A program made the position numbers and the translations under genes. The notes under the pieces are model-generated. The model did no database searches, was not told the DNA's origin, and saw nothing but the letters and a program-made list of their open reading frames with translations. From JAWVYT01 sp964605205 (GTDB lineage Bacteria; Gemmatimonadota; Gemmatimonadetes; Longimicrobiales; RSA9), in assembly GCA_964605205.1 (NCBI GenBank), contig CAZSBL010000002.1, positions 11,151 through 75,150 on the forward strand: a stretch of DNA of 64,000 nucleotides, given 5' to 3'. Numbering within the stretch: the first letter of the stretch is position 1; every line of letters starts with the position of its first letter. Positions 33,705-43,682 of this stretch are shown here, piece after piece.

Positions 33705-34362
33705 GATTCGTTATCTCGGTCCCTGAGTTGTCGAGCAGGATCACAGTGTCCGCGAGTTCGAACTGTACGCCTTCCCGCTCGGCCGTGGTAATGATAGCGG
33801 TGCCGGCGCGCTCCCGGCACGTCCGCAGGAGCCAGCCGGCGCGCTCGTCGCGGAGGCCGGCCGTGGGCTCTTCCAGCAGCAGCAGATCCGGATCGCGCAC
33901 CAGCGCCCGGGCCATGACGGCCTCCTTGCGGACCTCCGGCGGCACATCCGCGGGCCGCATGTCGGCCCACCGGCCGAGCTCGAAGACATCGATGATCGCG
34001 CGGGTTCGCTCGTGGGCCGTGTCGGCGTCGGCCAGCCCACTGTAGAGCATCGGCACCACCAGGTTCATCCGCAGCGTCAGGTTGCTGACCAGGCCGGAGG
34101 GCTCGTCGAAGCCCACACCGAGCCGGCGCCGGAACTCCTGTGTGTCCCATCGGTTCAATCGGCCGGGGCGCTTGCCGAGGACATCCACCGCGCCCTCCTG
34201 CGGCTCCCGCAGCCCCACCATGAGCCGGATCAGGATGAGCGCCACCCCGGGCGTGGTGGCGAACAGGCACAGGCTGCCTTCCTCGACGGCGAACGAGACC
34301 GGGTCGGGCCAGCCGGCGCGCGGCGGCGGGGGTACGACGTCGGTGAACCGGACAGCGCTCAT
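33685..34362 (-). CDS. MlaF-position ABC protein with all nucleotide-site motifs degenerate (predicted pseudo-ATPase)
   Basis: 225 aa; ATG 34362 overlaps the permease stop by 1 nt (TGATG), so this start replaces longer ones. It aligns with MlaF over its length, but Walker A reads ATTPGVALI (35-43): the lysine is A41. The Q-loop Gln is D86, the signature LSGGM is VPPEV (140-144), Walker B aspartate is E164 (LLLLEEP, catalytic Glu165 kept) and the switch His is A194. R145-K146 and LVVPM are MlaF-like. It cannot bind or hydrolyse ATP conventionally; it may be structural or the energy may come from another ATPase. The gene is intact and coupled to its neighbours, so it is not a decaying pseudogene. 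Confidence 0.85.
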   Translation of the reverse strand: MSAVRFTDVVPPPPRAGWPDPVSFAVEEGSLCLFATTPGVALILIRLMVGLREPQEGAVDVLGKRPGRLNRWDTQEFRRRLGVGFDEPSGLVSNLTLRMNLVVPMLYSGLADADTAHERTRAIIDVFELGRWADMRPADVPPEVRKEAVMARALVRDPDLLLLEEPTAGLRDERAGWLLRTCRERAGTAIITTAEREGVQFELADTVILLDNSGTEITNHEVGVV

Positions 34363-35162
34363 CAGTTCAGCACCAGCCAGAAGAGGAGGGAGAAGGAGAC
34401 GGAAACGAGGAACACGAAGAGCAGCGAGGCCACCACGCCCCTCGTCACACACTGGGGAATGTCCGTCGGGCGCCGTCCCCCGACAAGCCCTTCGTAGCTG
34501 CAGAGGGTAGCGATCCCGAGCCCGAACACGGCGCCCTTGACCACGGTGAACACCAGGTCCATGGGTGTGAGGGCGTCCCGAACCGAGACCGCCAGCGCGT
34601 CGGGCGAGACATCCGCCAGCCACCAGGCGAACGCGGCGCCACCGCCCAGCGCCACTACATCGAAGAAGACGGCCAGCACCGCCACGGAGATAGCGGCGCC
34701 CACGACCCGGGGGATGACCAGGTACTGGAGCGGATCCACGCCCATGGACTCCAGCGCCTCCGTCTCCCGGAGCACGCCGTTGGTGGCGAGCTCGGCGGCG
34801 ATAGCGGTGCCGCTCCGGCCGAGGACCACGATGGCGGTCAGGAGCGGCCCCAGCTCCCGGATCACCACGGTGACCAGGATGGTGCCGAGCACGTCGCTGA
34901 AGCCGAAGCGAGCGGCCTGTGCGCTGGCCTGCGCGATGACGGCCAGCCCGATGACCAGCGCCATGATGCTGAGGAACGGGAGCGCCTGGACCGCCGTGAA
35001 CCGGATCTGGTTGATGATGACCCGGAATCCCTGGGTCCGGGTGGTGGCCGGGTAGTGCAGGCCGGACCGGAAGATCGCACCGATGAAGCGGATCCGGCCG
35101 ATCCAGCTCTGGCCCCGCTTGCGGGCACGCTGCCCGATCCCGGCGACGGTGCGAGTCAGCAT
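34362..35162 (-). CDS. mlaE: MlaE-type lipid ABC transporter permease
   Basis: 266 aa. Family block: FRVIINQIRFTAVQALPFLSI, GTILVTVVIRELGPLLTAIVV, GRSGTAIAAELA and EALESMGVDPLQYLVIPR. Five or so membrane helices. Works with MlaD rings and an ATPase to move phospholipids across the periplasm. It starts 2 nt after the trans-sulfuration gene's stop (same direction) and overlaps the ATPase-like gene by one base. The periplasmic MlaC and outer-membrane MlaA are not in the window. Confidence 0.93.
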   Translation of the reverse strand: MLTRTVAGIGQRARKRGQSWIGRIRFIGAIFRSGLHYPATTRTQGFRVIINQIRFTAVQALPFLSIMALVIGLAVIAQASAQAARFGFSDVLGTILVTVVIRELGPLLTAIVVLGRSGTAIAAELATNGVLRETEALESMGVDPLQYLVIPRVVGAAISVAVLAVFFDVVALGGGAAFAWWLADVSPDALAVSVRDALTPMDLVFTVVKGAVFGLGIATLCSYEGLVGGRRPTDIPQCVTRGVVASLLFVFLVSVSFSLLFWLVLN

Positions 35163-35164
35163 GG

Positions 35165-36322
35165 TCAGGGCGCCCGCTCCAGCGCCCGGGCCACGTCGTC
35201 GATCAGGTCATCGGGATCCTCGATCCCCACCGAGAGGCGCACGAGCCCGTCGGTGATCCCCATGGCGCTGCGCCGCTCCGGCGCCACGGCGGCGTGGGTC
35301 TGCATGGCCGGGTGGCCGATGAGGCTCTCGACCCCGCCGAGGCTCTCGGCCAGGGAGAAGATCTGGGTGGCCTCGACCATGGCCCGGGCCCGCTCCATGG
35401 AGCCCACGTCGATGCTCAGCATCCCGGTGAAGCCCTGCATCTGGCGCCGGGCCAGCTCGTGCTGCGGATGCGAAGGCAGCCCCGGGTAGTTGACCTGCCG
35501 CACCTTGGCGTGGTCGGCCAGGAACTCGGCCATCACGAGCCCGTTCCGGTTGTGCGCCTGCATGCGGACGGCCAGCGTCTTCGTGCCCCGGAGCGTGAGC
35601 CAGCAGTCCATGGGGCCGGGTACCGCGCCGGCGGCCTTCTGCATGTAGTAGAGGTGCTCCGCCCACTCGTCGTCGCTGGTCACCACCATCCCGCCCACCA
35701 CGTCGCTGTGCCCGTTCAGGTACTTGGTGGTGGAGTGGACCACCACATCGACCCCGAGCTCGAGGGGGCGCTGGTTGTACGGGGAGGCGAAGGTGTTGTC
35801 TACGACGGTGGTGATCCCTCGCCCGCGGCCCAGCTCCGCCGCCGCGGCCAGGTCCGAGACCCGCATCATGGGGTTCGTGGGCGTCTCGAGGTGGATCAGC
35901 TTCGTCTCGGGCCGGATGGCGTCCCGGATGGCGTCGATGCTGCGGCTGTCCACGTACGTGAACTCGATCCCCAGCCGGGCGAGCACGGTGTTGAACATCC
36001 GCGTCGTGCCGCCGTAGGTGTTCTCCTCGCTGACCACGTGATCGCCGGCGGAGAGCTTCTTGACGGTGGCCTCGATGGCCGCGAGTCCGCTGCCGAAGGC
36101 GGCGCCGTACCGCGCGCCCTCGAGGGAGGCGATGTTGGCCTGGAGCGCGTCCCGGGTCGGGTTCGTGACCCGGGCGTACTCGTACCCCTCCTTCGGCTCG
36201 CCCAGTGCCGGCTGGACGTAGGTGGAGGTCTGGTAGACCGGCGGCATGATGGCGCCGGTGGCCGGGTCCGGCCGCTGGCCGGCGTGGATCGCGCGCGTCG
36301 CGAAACGATGAGAATCTGACAT
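35165..36322 (-). CDS. Cystathionine gamma-synthase/lyase-type PLP enzyme
   Basis: 385 aa from ATG 36322; longer in-frame starts lie in the esterase region. YEYARVTNPTRDALQ is the typical cofactor-phosphate block, GSGLAAIEA follows, VVDNTFASPYNQRPL carries the PLP-ring Asp, and the Schiff-base lysine is in HSTTKYLNGHSD. SLGGVESLIGHPA is the substrate-carboxylate site. This type is commonly cystathionine gamma-synthase or gamma-lyase (trans-sulfuration). It precedes the mla genes with a 2-nt gap, so it may share their transcript. AAAATA (36360-36365) reads TATTTT on this strand and could be its -10. Paralogue at 11514. Confidence 0.93.
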   Translation of the reverse strand: MSDSHRFATRAIHAGQRPDPATGAIMPPVYQTSTYVQPALGEPKEGYEYARVTNPTRDALQANIASLEGARYGAAFGSGLAAIEATVKKLSAGDHVVSEENTYGGTTRMFNTVLARLGIEFTYVDSRSIDAIRDAIRPETKLIHLETPTNPMMRVSDLAAAAELGRGRGITTVVDNTFASPYNQRPLELGVDVVVHSTTKYLNGHSDVVGGMVVTSDDEWAEHLYYMQKAAGAVPGPMDCWLTLRGTKTLAVRMQAHNRNGLVMAEFLADHAKVRQVNYPGLPSHPQHELARRQMQGFTGMLSIDVGSMERARAMVEATQIFSLAESLGGVESLIGHPAMQTHAAVAPERRSAMGITDGLVRLSVGIEDPDDLIDDVARALERAP

Positions 36323-36508
36323 CCGTTCGACGGTCTTGTTGCGGTTCGGGAGAGGGGGCAAAATAGGGTGCGACGGCGGACCGGGAAAGGAAACGGCGCC
36401 GAGGGGTGACGTGGCTGGCGCGCAACGTGCACCCTCCGGGACCGGGTGGCCGGTCGCAGCAGGCTGCCGGCTCACGCTGGAACGCGAACTCGAACTTGCA
36501 CGCACCGC

Positions 36509-37303
36509 ATGGCAACGCTCTCCACGCGAACGGTCCATTCCGATGACACCTCGCCGGAGCGCTGGCTGGGGATCCTGCACGGGATCTACGGTGCGGGCCG
36601 GAACTGGCGCTCGGTGGCCCGGGCCCTGGTCGAGGAGCGTCCGGAGTGGGGTGCGCTGCTGGTGGATCTCCGTCAGCACGGCGGCTCCACCGGCTTCGAG
36701 CCGCCCCACACGCTGGAGCGGACCGCGGCGGATCTCGACGGGCTGGAGACGGGCCCCGTGCGCGCGCTGCTGGGGCACTCGTTCGGCGGCAAGATCGCGC
36801 TGATCCGGGGCCGGGAAGAAGAGGTGGTGCAGCAGGTCTGGGTGGTCGATTCCACCCCGGAGGCCGGGGAGCCGCAGGGCCGCGCGTGGCGGATGATCGA
36901 GGTGCTGCGGTCGCTGCCCGGCCGGTTCGAAGACCGGGATGGCGCCGTCGATGCCATGGCGGAGCGCGGCATCGATCGGCCGGTGGCGCTGTGGATGTCC
37001 GCGAACCTGAAACGGGTCGGGGACGGGTATCGGTGGCGGGTCGACCTCGATGACATGGAAGCGCTCCTGACCGACTTCTTCGAGGCGGACCTGTGGGACG
37101 CAGTGGAATCGCCCCGGGACGGGCTGGAGATCCACTTCATCCGGGCCACCCGGTCACCGGTCATGAGTGCCGAGACGGTTGGCCGGATCCGGGAGGCGGG
37201 CAGGGCCACGGGGCGGGTCTTCCTCCACGAGGTGTCGGGCGGTCACTGGCTGAACGCTGACAACCCCGACGCCGTGGTCGACCTGATGGCGCCCCGGCTG
37301 TGA
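36509..37303 (+). CDS. Alpha/beta hydrolase (YbfF-like esterase)
   Basis: 264 aa from ATG 36509 (in-frame GTG/ATG starts upstream add an unrelated tail). LHGIYGAGRNW is the oxyanion loop, the nucleophile S91 sits in GHSFGG, and the catalytic His is in SGGHW near residue 248; an Asp between them (DADL region) completes the triad. LRQHGGS is typical of YbfF-like enzymes. Cytoplasmic, no signal peptide. Substrate unknown, likely short-chain esters. Divergent from the trans-sulfuration gene (186-bp gap), which may share a regulatory region. Confidence 0.9.
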   Translation: MATLSTRTVHSDDTSPERWLGILHGIYGAGRNWRSVARALVEERPEWGALLVDLRQHGGSTGFEPPHTLERTAADLDGLETGPVRALLGHSFGGKIALIRGREEEVVQQVWVVDSTPEAGEPQGRAWRMIEVLRSLPGRFEDRDGAVDAMAERGIDRPVALWMSANLKRVGDGYRWRVDLDDMEALLTDFFEADLWDAVESPRDGLEIHFIRATRSPVMSAETVGRIREAGRATGRVFLHEVSGGHWLNADNPDAVVDLMAPRL

Positions 37304-37330
37304 GGCGAGCCCCGGGCGTCCGGGCTCCGA

Positions 37331-37360
37331 TTGACGCCCGTCGGCCTCCCCGTCTACCTT
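37331..37360 (+). promoter_or_regulatory. Putative promoter of the glmM-glmS operon
   Basis: TTGACG (37331-37336), 18 bp, TACCTT (37355-37360): the best match in the window to the recurring promoter form. A perfect 10-bp palindrome AGTCCGGACT (37361-37370) sits at the expected transcription start. Confidence 0.6.
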
Positions 37361-37378
37361 AGTCCGGACTGTTTATGG

Positions 37379-37406
37379 GCCGACGCCTGCAGGCGGCGGC
37401 TCTTTT
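37379..37406 (+). terminator. Terminator-like hairpin in the glmM leader
   Basis: GCCGACGCC (37379-37387) pairs with GGCGGCGGC (37392-37400) across TGCA with one A-G mismatch, followed by TCTTTT (37401-37406). It lies between the promoter and the ATG at 37422, so it could attenuate the operon or, being so close to the RNA start, act as a 5' stabilising hairpin. Confidence 0.5.
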
Positions 37407-37421
37407 CACGTGGAAGGTGTC

Positions 37422-38798
37422 ATGACGTACGAACCACCCCCGGGGCTGATGGTCAGCGTGTCCGGCCTGCGCGGGAAGGTCGGCGAGGCGCTGGACCCGC
37501 TGGTGGCCACCCGCTACGCCGCGGCGTTCGGGAGCTGGCTGTACGAAGAGAAGGGCGCCCCTCCCACGGTGGTCCTTGGGCGGGACTCCCGTGCGACGGG
37601 CCCGCTGCTGGCCCGGAGCGTATCGGCGGCGCTGGAGGCCGTGGGGTGCACGGTGATCGATATCGGGCTGGTGCCCACGCCTACCGCGCTCCTGGCCATC
37701 CGGCACCACGGAGCCGACGGCGGTGTGGTGGTAACGGCGAGCCACAACCCGGTGGAGTGGAACGCGCTGAAACTGGCGTCGGGTGCCGGGATGTTCCTCG
37801 ATGCCGACCAGGCGGCGGCGATGCGGGAGCACGTGGACGCCCCGGGTTGGCGGGGGTGGGACGGGATCGGACGGACCGAGCTGGACGACGGCGCGGCGGC
37901 CCGGCACGTGGAGGCCATCCAGACGCTGCCGTTCGTGGACGTGGAAGCGATCCGGACGCGGAAGTTCCGGGTGGCCCTCGACTGCGTACGAGGTGCCGGC
38001 GCGGTCACGTTCCCGAAGCTCCTCGAGGCGCTGGGATGCGATGTGCGGGGGATCAACCTGGAGCCGGACGGCCGGTTCCCGCGCAAGCCGGAGCCGGTGG
38101 CCGGGAACCTGGGGGAGCTGGAGTCGCTGGTCCGTGAGACGGGCGCCGACATCGGGCTCGCCACCGACCCCGACGGCGATCGCCTGTCACTGGTGGACGA
38201 GACCGGTCGGGCCATCGGCGAGGACTACACGCTGGCGCTGGCGGCGAAGCTGGTGCTCCAGCACCGGGTGGGACCCGTGGTCACGAACCTGTCGACGAGC
38301 CGCGTGGTAGAGGACGTGGCCGAGTTCGCCGATGCCCCCTTCTCCCGGGCGCCGGTGGGCGAGATCAACGTGGCCCGGCGGATGGAGGCGGAGGGCGCCG
38401 TGATCGGCGGGGAAGGGAACGGTGGGGTGATCCTGCCGGACATCCAGCTGACGCGGGATGCCCACGTGGCGGCCGCCCTGGTCCTTCAGCTGCTGCTGGA
38501 GACGGGGTCCACGGTGAGCGAGATCGTGGCGTCGTCGCCGGAGTACGCCATCGTGAAGGACAGCGTGCCACGCCCCGACGGGCCGCTGGGACCGGCGTAC
38601 GACCGGCTGGCCGAGATGCTGGACGCGGAGGTGGAGGACCGCCAGGATGGGCTGTGGCTCGGGTGGCCGTCGGCCGGCCGGTGGCTGCATTTCCGGCCGT
38701 CGGGAACGGAGCCGATCGTGCGGATGATCGCGGAAGCTCCCGACGAGGCTGGCGCCCGGACGCTGGTGGATGCGGCGCGCGACGCCATGAACGCATAA
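37422..38798 (+). CDS. glmM: Phosphoglucosamine/phosphomannomutase family enzyme (GlmM-like)
   Basis: 458 aa from ATG 37422 (GGAAGG before it; a GTG at 37410 would add four residues). Alpha-D-phosphohexomutase: GLRGKVGE, GRDSRATG, phosphoserine loop TASHNP (~Ser106), metal site DPDGDRLS, sugar-ring loop GEGNGGVI and phosphate loop RPSGTEP. The following gene is glmS, so glucosamine-6-P to glucosamine-1-P for UDP-GlcNAc (peptidoglycan, lipid A) is the most likely reaction; phosphomannomutase or phosphoglucomutase activity cannot be excluded by eye. 14 nt from glmS. Confidence 0.9.
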   Translation: MTYEPPPGLMVSVSGLRGKVGEALDPLVATRYAAAFGSWLYEEKGAPPTVVLGRDSRATGPLLARSVSAALEAVGCTVIDIGLVPTPTALLAIRHHGADGGVVVTASHNPVEWNALKLASGAGMFLDADQAAAMREHVDAPGWRGWDGIGRTELDDGAAARHVEAIQTLPFVDVEAIRTRKFRVALDCVRGAGAVTFPKLLEALGCDVRGINLEPDGRFPRKPEPVAGNLGELESLVRETGADIGLATDPDGDRLSLVDETGRAIGEDYTLALAAKLVLQHRVGPVVTNLSTSRVVEDVAEFADAPFSRAPVGEINVARRMEAEGAVIGGEGNGGVILPDIQLTRDAHVAAALVLQLLLETGSTVSEIVASSPEYAIVKDSVPRPDGPLGPAYDRLAEMLDAEVEDRQDGLWLGWPSAGRWLHFRPSGTEPIVRMIAEAPDEAGARTLVDAARDAMNA

Positions 38799-38812
38799 CG
38801 AAGAGGACGGCT

Positions 38813-40645
<1,833 letters not shown>

Positions 40646-40649
40646 GCCC

Positions 40650-41090
40650 GTGAAGGTCGTGCTGCAGCGCGTTACGCGAGGCGAGGTCCGGATCGACGGC
40701 GAGGTCTCCGGACGCGTGGGCCGGGGCTACGTGGTGCTGGCCGGCTTCGGACCCGATGACAACGAGGAGACGCTGGCCTGGATGGCCGACAAGATCGTCG
40801 GGCTGCGCCTCTTCCCGGACCACGACGACCGGATGAACCTCGACCTCGAGGCCGTCGAGGGCGGTCTCCTGGTCATCAGCCAGTTCACCCTGTACGGCGA
40901 TGCCCGGAAGGGACGCCGGCCCAGCTTCATCGGCGCCGCCGACCCCGACGTGGCGATCCCCCTCTACGAGCGGTTCCTGGAGCTCTTGGAGGAGCGGGCG
41001 CCCGGGCGGGTGGCCAGCGGCGAGTTCGGCGCCATGATGGACGTGGAGCTCGTCAACGACGGGCCCGTCACCCTGATCCTCGAGCGGTGA
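40650..41090 (+). CDS. dtd: D-aminoacyl-tRNA deacylase
   Basis: 146 aa, GTG start 4 nt after glmS. DTD signature: VLQRVTRGEV, SQFTLYGDARKGRRPSF (the -SQxT- active-site block) and the NDGPVT-type Gly-cisPro motif (VELVNDGPVTLIL). Removes D-amino acids (and Gly from tRNA-Ala) mischarged on tRNA. Overlaps maf by 4 nt (GTGA). Confidence 0.96.
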   Translation: MKVVLQRVTRGEVRIDGEVSGRVGRGYVVLAGFGPDDNEETLAWMADKIVGLRLFPDHDDRMNLDLEAVEGGLLVISQFTLYGDARKGRRPSFIGAADPDVAIPLYERFLELLEERAPGRVASGEFGAMMDVELVNDGPVTLILER

Positions 41091-41683
41091 GCGGCTCCGG
41101 GCCCCCGATCGTGCTCGCGTCCGGGTCGCCCCGGCGACGCCGGCTGCTGGAGCAGATCGGGCTGGCGTTCGAGGTGCGGCCGGCGGCGGTGGACGAGACG
41201 GCGCGGTCCGGTGAGACCGCCATCGCCCACGTGGAGCGGCTGGCCCGGGAGAAGGCGGAGGTGGTGGCCGCGGAGCGGCCGGACGCGCTGGTGATCGGCG
41301 GTGACACCGAGGTGGTCGTGGACGGCGAGCCGCTGGGCAAGCCGGCGGACCCGGCCCACGCCGTGGAGATGCTGCTCCGGCTCCAGGGGCGCGAGCACCG
41401 GGTGGAGAGCGGGGTGGCCGTGGTGACGCCGGACGGGCGGGTGAGGTCGGCCGTGGTCGGCGCGGATGTGCTGTTCCGGCCGTTCGACCAAGCGCTCGCC
41501 GAGGCGTACGCGGCCACCGGCGAGCCGCTGGGCAAGGCGGGCGCGTACGGGATCCAGGGGCGGGGCGCCGTGCTGGTGGATTCGATCCGTGGCGACTATT
41601 TCACCATCATGGGGCTGCCCGTGGCCCGACTCGTCCGGCTGCTGGAGGAACTCGGCTACACGTACGACTTCGAAGGGATCTAG
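41087..41683 (+). CDS. maf: Maf/YceF-type nucleoside triphosphate pyrophosphatase
   Basis: 198 aa. LASGSPRRRRLLEQIG (phosphate loop), the catalytic block GGDTEVVVDGEPLGKP, and YGIQGRGAVLVDSIRGDYFTIMGLP near the C-terminus. Cleaves dTTP/UTP or modified nucleotides to the monophosphate. GTG start overlapping dtd. Ends 2 nt before glpK. In the same operon as dtd, another quality-control enzyme. Confidence 0.95.
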   Translation: MSGSGPPIVLASGSPRRRRLLEQIGLAFEVRPAAVDETARSGETAIAHVERLAREKAEVVAAERPDALVIGGDTEVVVDGEPLGKPADPAHAVEMLLRLQGREHRVESGVAVVTPDGRVRSAVVGADVLFRPFDQALAEAYAATGEPLGKAGAYGIQGRGAVLVDSIRGDYFTIMGLPVARLVRLLEELGYTYDFEGI

Positions 41684-41685
41684 AC

Positions 41686-43218
41686 ATGCGCGCCATCCTC
41701 GCCATCGACCAGGGCACCACCGGGAGCACGAGCATGGTGGTGGGAGAAGACGGGCGGATCCTCGGGCGGGCGTACTCCGAGTTCGAACAGCACTTCCCGC
41801 AGCCGGGCTGGGTCGAGCACGATGCCGGCGAGATCTGGGAGGTCACGCTGGCCGTGGCGCGGGAGGCGCTGGCCGCCGCCGGCGCCCGGGTGGCCGGGGG
41901 GACGGCGGGGACGGAAGCGGTGGAAGTGAAGGGGGTCGGGATCACCAACCAGCGGGAGACCGTTGTGGTCTGGGACCGGGAGACCGGTGAGCCGATTCAC
42001 CGGGCCATCGTCTGGCAGGACCGGCGCACGGCGGCCCGGTGCCGTGAGCTTGAGGCCGCCGGCGAGCTGGAGCGGATCCGGGGCCGGACCGGACTCGTCA
42101 TCGACCCGTACTTCTCCGGCACGAAGATCGAATGGATCCTCGATCACGTGGACGGCGCACGGGCGCGGGCTGAGGCCGGTGAGCTGGCGGCCGGGACCAT
42201 CGACAGTTGGATGATCTGGAAGCTGACGGGTGGCCGGGTACACGCCACGGATCCGACCAACGCGTCACGGACCATGCTCTACAACATCGACCGCCGGGAG
42301 TGGGACGACGAGCTCCTCGACCTCCTGCGCGTGCCCTGGACGGTGCTGCCCGAGGTCCGACCCTCCAGCGGCGATTTCGGGACCACGGAGCCGGGGCTCC
42401 TCGATGGCCCGATCCCCATCGGCGGCGTGGCCGGAGACCAGCAGGCCGCCCTCTTCGGGCAGGGGTGCTGGCGGGCGGGGCTGGCCAAGAACACCTACGG
42501 CACGGGCGCGTTCCTCCTGCTTCACACGGGCCACGAGCGGATCGCGTCGGAGCACGGACTCCTGACCACCGTGGCGTGCGATGCCCGGGGGCAGCCGGCG
42601 TACGCGCTGGAGGGCGCCATCTTCGTCGCCGGCGCGGCCGTCCAGTGGCTGAGGGATGGGCTGGGCCTGCTGAAGACCGCCGACCAGACCTCCGGGATGG
42701 CCGGCGAGCTGGCGTCCAACGACGGCGTGTACTTCGTGCCGGCCTTCGTGGGGCTCGGCGCGCCACACTGGGAGACCGAGGCCCGGGGCACGCTGGTGGG
42801 ACTGACCCGGGGCACCGACGCCCGGCACCTGGCCCGGGCCACCCTCGAGGCGATGGCGTACTCCACCCGGGACGTGCTTCTGGCCATGGAGAGCGACTCG
42901 GGCGTGGACGCCCGGGAGCTGGCCGTGGACGGGGGCGCCGCCGCCAACGACTGGATGATGCAGTTTCAGGCCGACATCCTCGACCTGCCCGTGCGCCGGC
43001 CCCGGAACCTGGAGACCACGGCGCTCGGGGCCGCCGGGCTGGCGGGCCTCGCTGCCGGTGTATGGCCGAACGCCGATGCTTTCCTGGGCGCGCGCCCCGA
43101 GCCGGACCACTTCGAGCCGGGGATGGACACCGCCGGGCGGGAGGCGCTCCTGTCCGGCTGGGCCCGGGCCGTGGAGACCGCGCTGCACTGGGCCCGCGGC
43201 CATGAGGCGCAGCCGTGA
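41686..43218 (+). CDS. glpK: Glycerol kinase
   Basis: 510 aa. FGGY kinase: N-terminal AIDQGTTGSTSMVV (ATP loop), QPGWVEHDAGEIW, GVGITNQRETVVVWD, then GGVAGDQQAALFGQGC, and the family C-terminal VDGGAAANDWMMQFQADIL. Phosphorylates glycerol to sn-glycerol-3-phosphate. No glpF or glpD neighbours; instead it is embedded in the glmM-glmS-dtd-maf run, 2 nt after maf, overlapping the next gene by 4 nt (GTGA). Confidence 0.97.
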   Translation: MRAILAIDQGTTGSTSMVVGEDGRILGRAYSEFEQHFPQPGWVEHDAGEIWEVTLAVAREALAAAGARVAGGTAGTEAVEVKGVGITNQRETVVVWDRETGEPIHRAIVWQDRRTAARCRELEAAGELERIRGRTGLVIDPYFSGTKIEWILDHVDGARARAEAGELAAGTIDSWMIWKLTGGRVHATDPTNASRTMLYNIDRREWDDELLDLLRVPWTVLPEVRPSSGDFGTTEPGLLDGPIPIGGVAGDQQAALFGQGCWRAGLAKNTYGTGAFLLLHTGHERIASEHGLLTTVACDARGQPAYALEGAIFVAGAAVQWLRDGLGLLKTADQTSGMAGELASNDGVYFVPAFVGLGAPHWETEARGTLVGLTRGTDARHLARATLEAMAYSTRDVLLAMESDSGVDARELAVDGGAAANDWMMQFQADILDLPVRRPRNLETTALGAAGLAGLAAGVWPNADAFLGARPEPDHFEPGMDTAGREALLSGWARAVETALHWARGHEAQP

Positions 43219-43682
43219 CCGCCCACCGACCGCCCCGGATCTCCGTGGCTGGTGCCGGCACCGCCGACGCCGAGCTGGCCGCCGTTGCCGAGGAGCTGGG
43301 CCGCCGGATCGCGGACGCCGGCGCGGTGCTGATCTGTGGCGGACGGAGCGGGGTGATGGAGGCCGCTGCCCGGGGCTGCGCCGAGGCCGGTGGGCTGACC
43401 ATCGGGATACTGCCCGGGTCCGATCCGGCCGGGGCAAATCCGCACATCCGGATCCCGCTCCCCACCGGCCTCGGTGATGCCCGCAACGTCCTGGTGGCCC
43501 GCACCGGCGAGGCCGTCATCGCCGTGGGCGGCGGCTGGGGCACCCTCTCCGAGGTGGCGTTCGCCCGGAAGGTGGGCGTGCCCGTCGTCCTGCTGCGACC
43601 CGGGCTGACGCGCGGGCTGGATCTGCCGGTGGCCGACTCCCCGCGGGAGGCCGTGGAGATGGCCCTCGGGGCCCGGCCGTGA
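43215..43682 (+). CDS. LOG-like nucleotide-binding protein (TIGR00725 type)
   Basis: 155 aa. Rossmann-like fold: a GGRSGVMEAAARGCAEAGG motif (GGxxGxM, nucleotide/phosphate binding) and the GGGWGTLSEV motif that corresponds to the LOG-family PGGxGTxxE with first Pro lost. The family was once called lysine decarboxylase, but related LOG enzymes are nucleotide-5'-monophosphate phosphoribohydrolases; TIGR00725 members have no demonstrated function. Overlaps glpK and the next gene by 4 nt each. Confidence 0.88.
   Translation: MTAHRPPRISVAGAGTADAELAAVAEELGRRIADAGAVLICGGRSGVMEAAARGCAEAGGLTIGILPGSDPAGANPHIRIPLPTGLGDARNVLVARTGEAVIAVGGGWGTLSEVAFARKVGVPVVLLRPGLTRGLDLPVADSPREAVEMALGARP

Noticed and set aside
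33685..34362. Calling the MlaF-like gene a pseudogene
   Set aside because: The frame is intact, the length normal and the gene is translationally coupled on both sides; loss of motifs, not decay, is the better reading.
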